This document shows positions 63,911 to 64,000 of a stretch of 64,000 nt of DNA, piece by piece. The DNA is from Pseudomonas nitroreducens TX1. GTDB taxonomy: Bacteria; Pseudomonadota; Gammaproteobacteria; Pseudomonadales; Pseudomonadaceae. The notes beneath the pieces were generated by a model. That model saw nothing but the letters and a program-made list of their open reading frames with translations, made no database searches and was not told where the DNA came from. The stretch's first letter is position 1; each line of letters opens with the position of its first letter. A program made the position numbers and the translations under genes. The DNA is taken from positions 57,210 through 121,209 of the forward strand of contig NZ_AMZB01000112.1 of NCBI RefSeq assembly GCF_000313755.1, given 5' to 3'.

Positions 63911-64000
63911 GTCTCGCGCCAGCCGTGGCGGCCTGCTGCCCCGGAGCCCGCTCCTGCTCGAACCGGCATAGGGAGGAGCAACTGTCTTCTTTTGCGAGTC

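Noticed and set aside
63911..64000. Right-edge sequence
   Set aside because: 90 nt after the last stop, with no clear gene start, hairpin or repeat that I could support.

Overview
The window is 64 kb of high-GC, densely coding bacterial chromosome. Codon use, gene families and gene order point to a Pseudomonas of the P. aeruginosa / nitroreducens / citronellolis type. As I recall the PAO1 map, 17.3-41 kb follows the PA3413-PA3440 neighbourhood and 41.4-63 kb follows PA0849-PA0829 in reverse, so a rearrangement junction relative to PAO1 lies near 41.2 kb. I see no prophage, insertion sequence, CRISPR, rRNA or tRNA. Nearly all genes look chromosomal and core-like.

Layout. 0-12 kb: a partial lipoprotein gene, LysR regulator, 2-hydroxyacid dehydrogenase (kguD/ghrB type), DMT exporter with divergent AraC regulator, a probable Fur-controlled DUF3649-PepSY-DUF3325 membrane operon, a MocR regulator divergent from a second DMT exporter, and a SNF2 helicase. 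12-18 kb: 3-hydroxybutyrate dehydrogenase, YceK-type lipoprotein, an HlyD plus two ABC-2 permeases without an ATPase, PsiE, DUF3509, and yebG with a clear LexA box. 18-29 kb: Leu-type amino-acid dehydrogenase, SirB1-like protein, a large MalT-type LuxR regulator, the DUF1329/DUF1302 envelope pair, an NTF2-AraC fusion, an FAD amine oxidase and a cupin.

29-41 kb: crotonase, SDR, small membrane protein, alpha/beta hydrolase and class II aldolase on the minus strand; a WbqC protein; cidAB-like genes with a divergent LysR; a membrane protein, DUF985 cupin and flavodoxin run; then the folM-folE-folX tetrahydromonapterin cluster, DUF1244 and HopJ-family genes. 41-50 kb: thioredoxin reductase (the ahpB neighbour found in PAO1 is absent), a CHASE4/PAS/GGDEF cyclase, cysZ, a GT4 glycosyltransferase, DegV, and an Old Yellow Enzyme with its TetR regulator.

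50-64 kb: LysR/tautomerase divergent pair, nitroreductase, glutathione peroxidase, slyD, DUF3565-ackA-pta, a PlsC acyltransferase, OmpA-like lipoprotein, metallo-beta-lactamase hydrolase, an OruR-like AraC regulator, a ferritin-like metal hydrolase, an alpha/beta hydrolase and a secreted protein of unknown function.

Intergenic regions carry two families of palindromic repeats: REP-type GGAGCGAGCTTGCTCGCG-like units and CCCTCTCCCT units, several as inverted pairs. Several operator-like palindromes are reported separately. Starts were reassigned inward from the longest open frames wherever homology, Shine-Dalgarno spacing or overlap with a neighbour favoured it.
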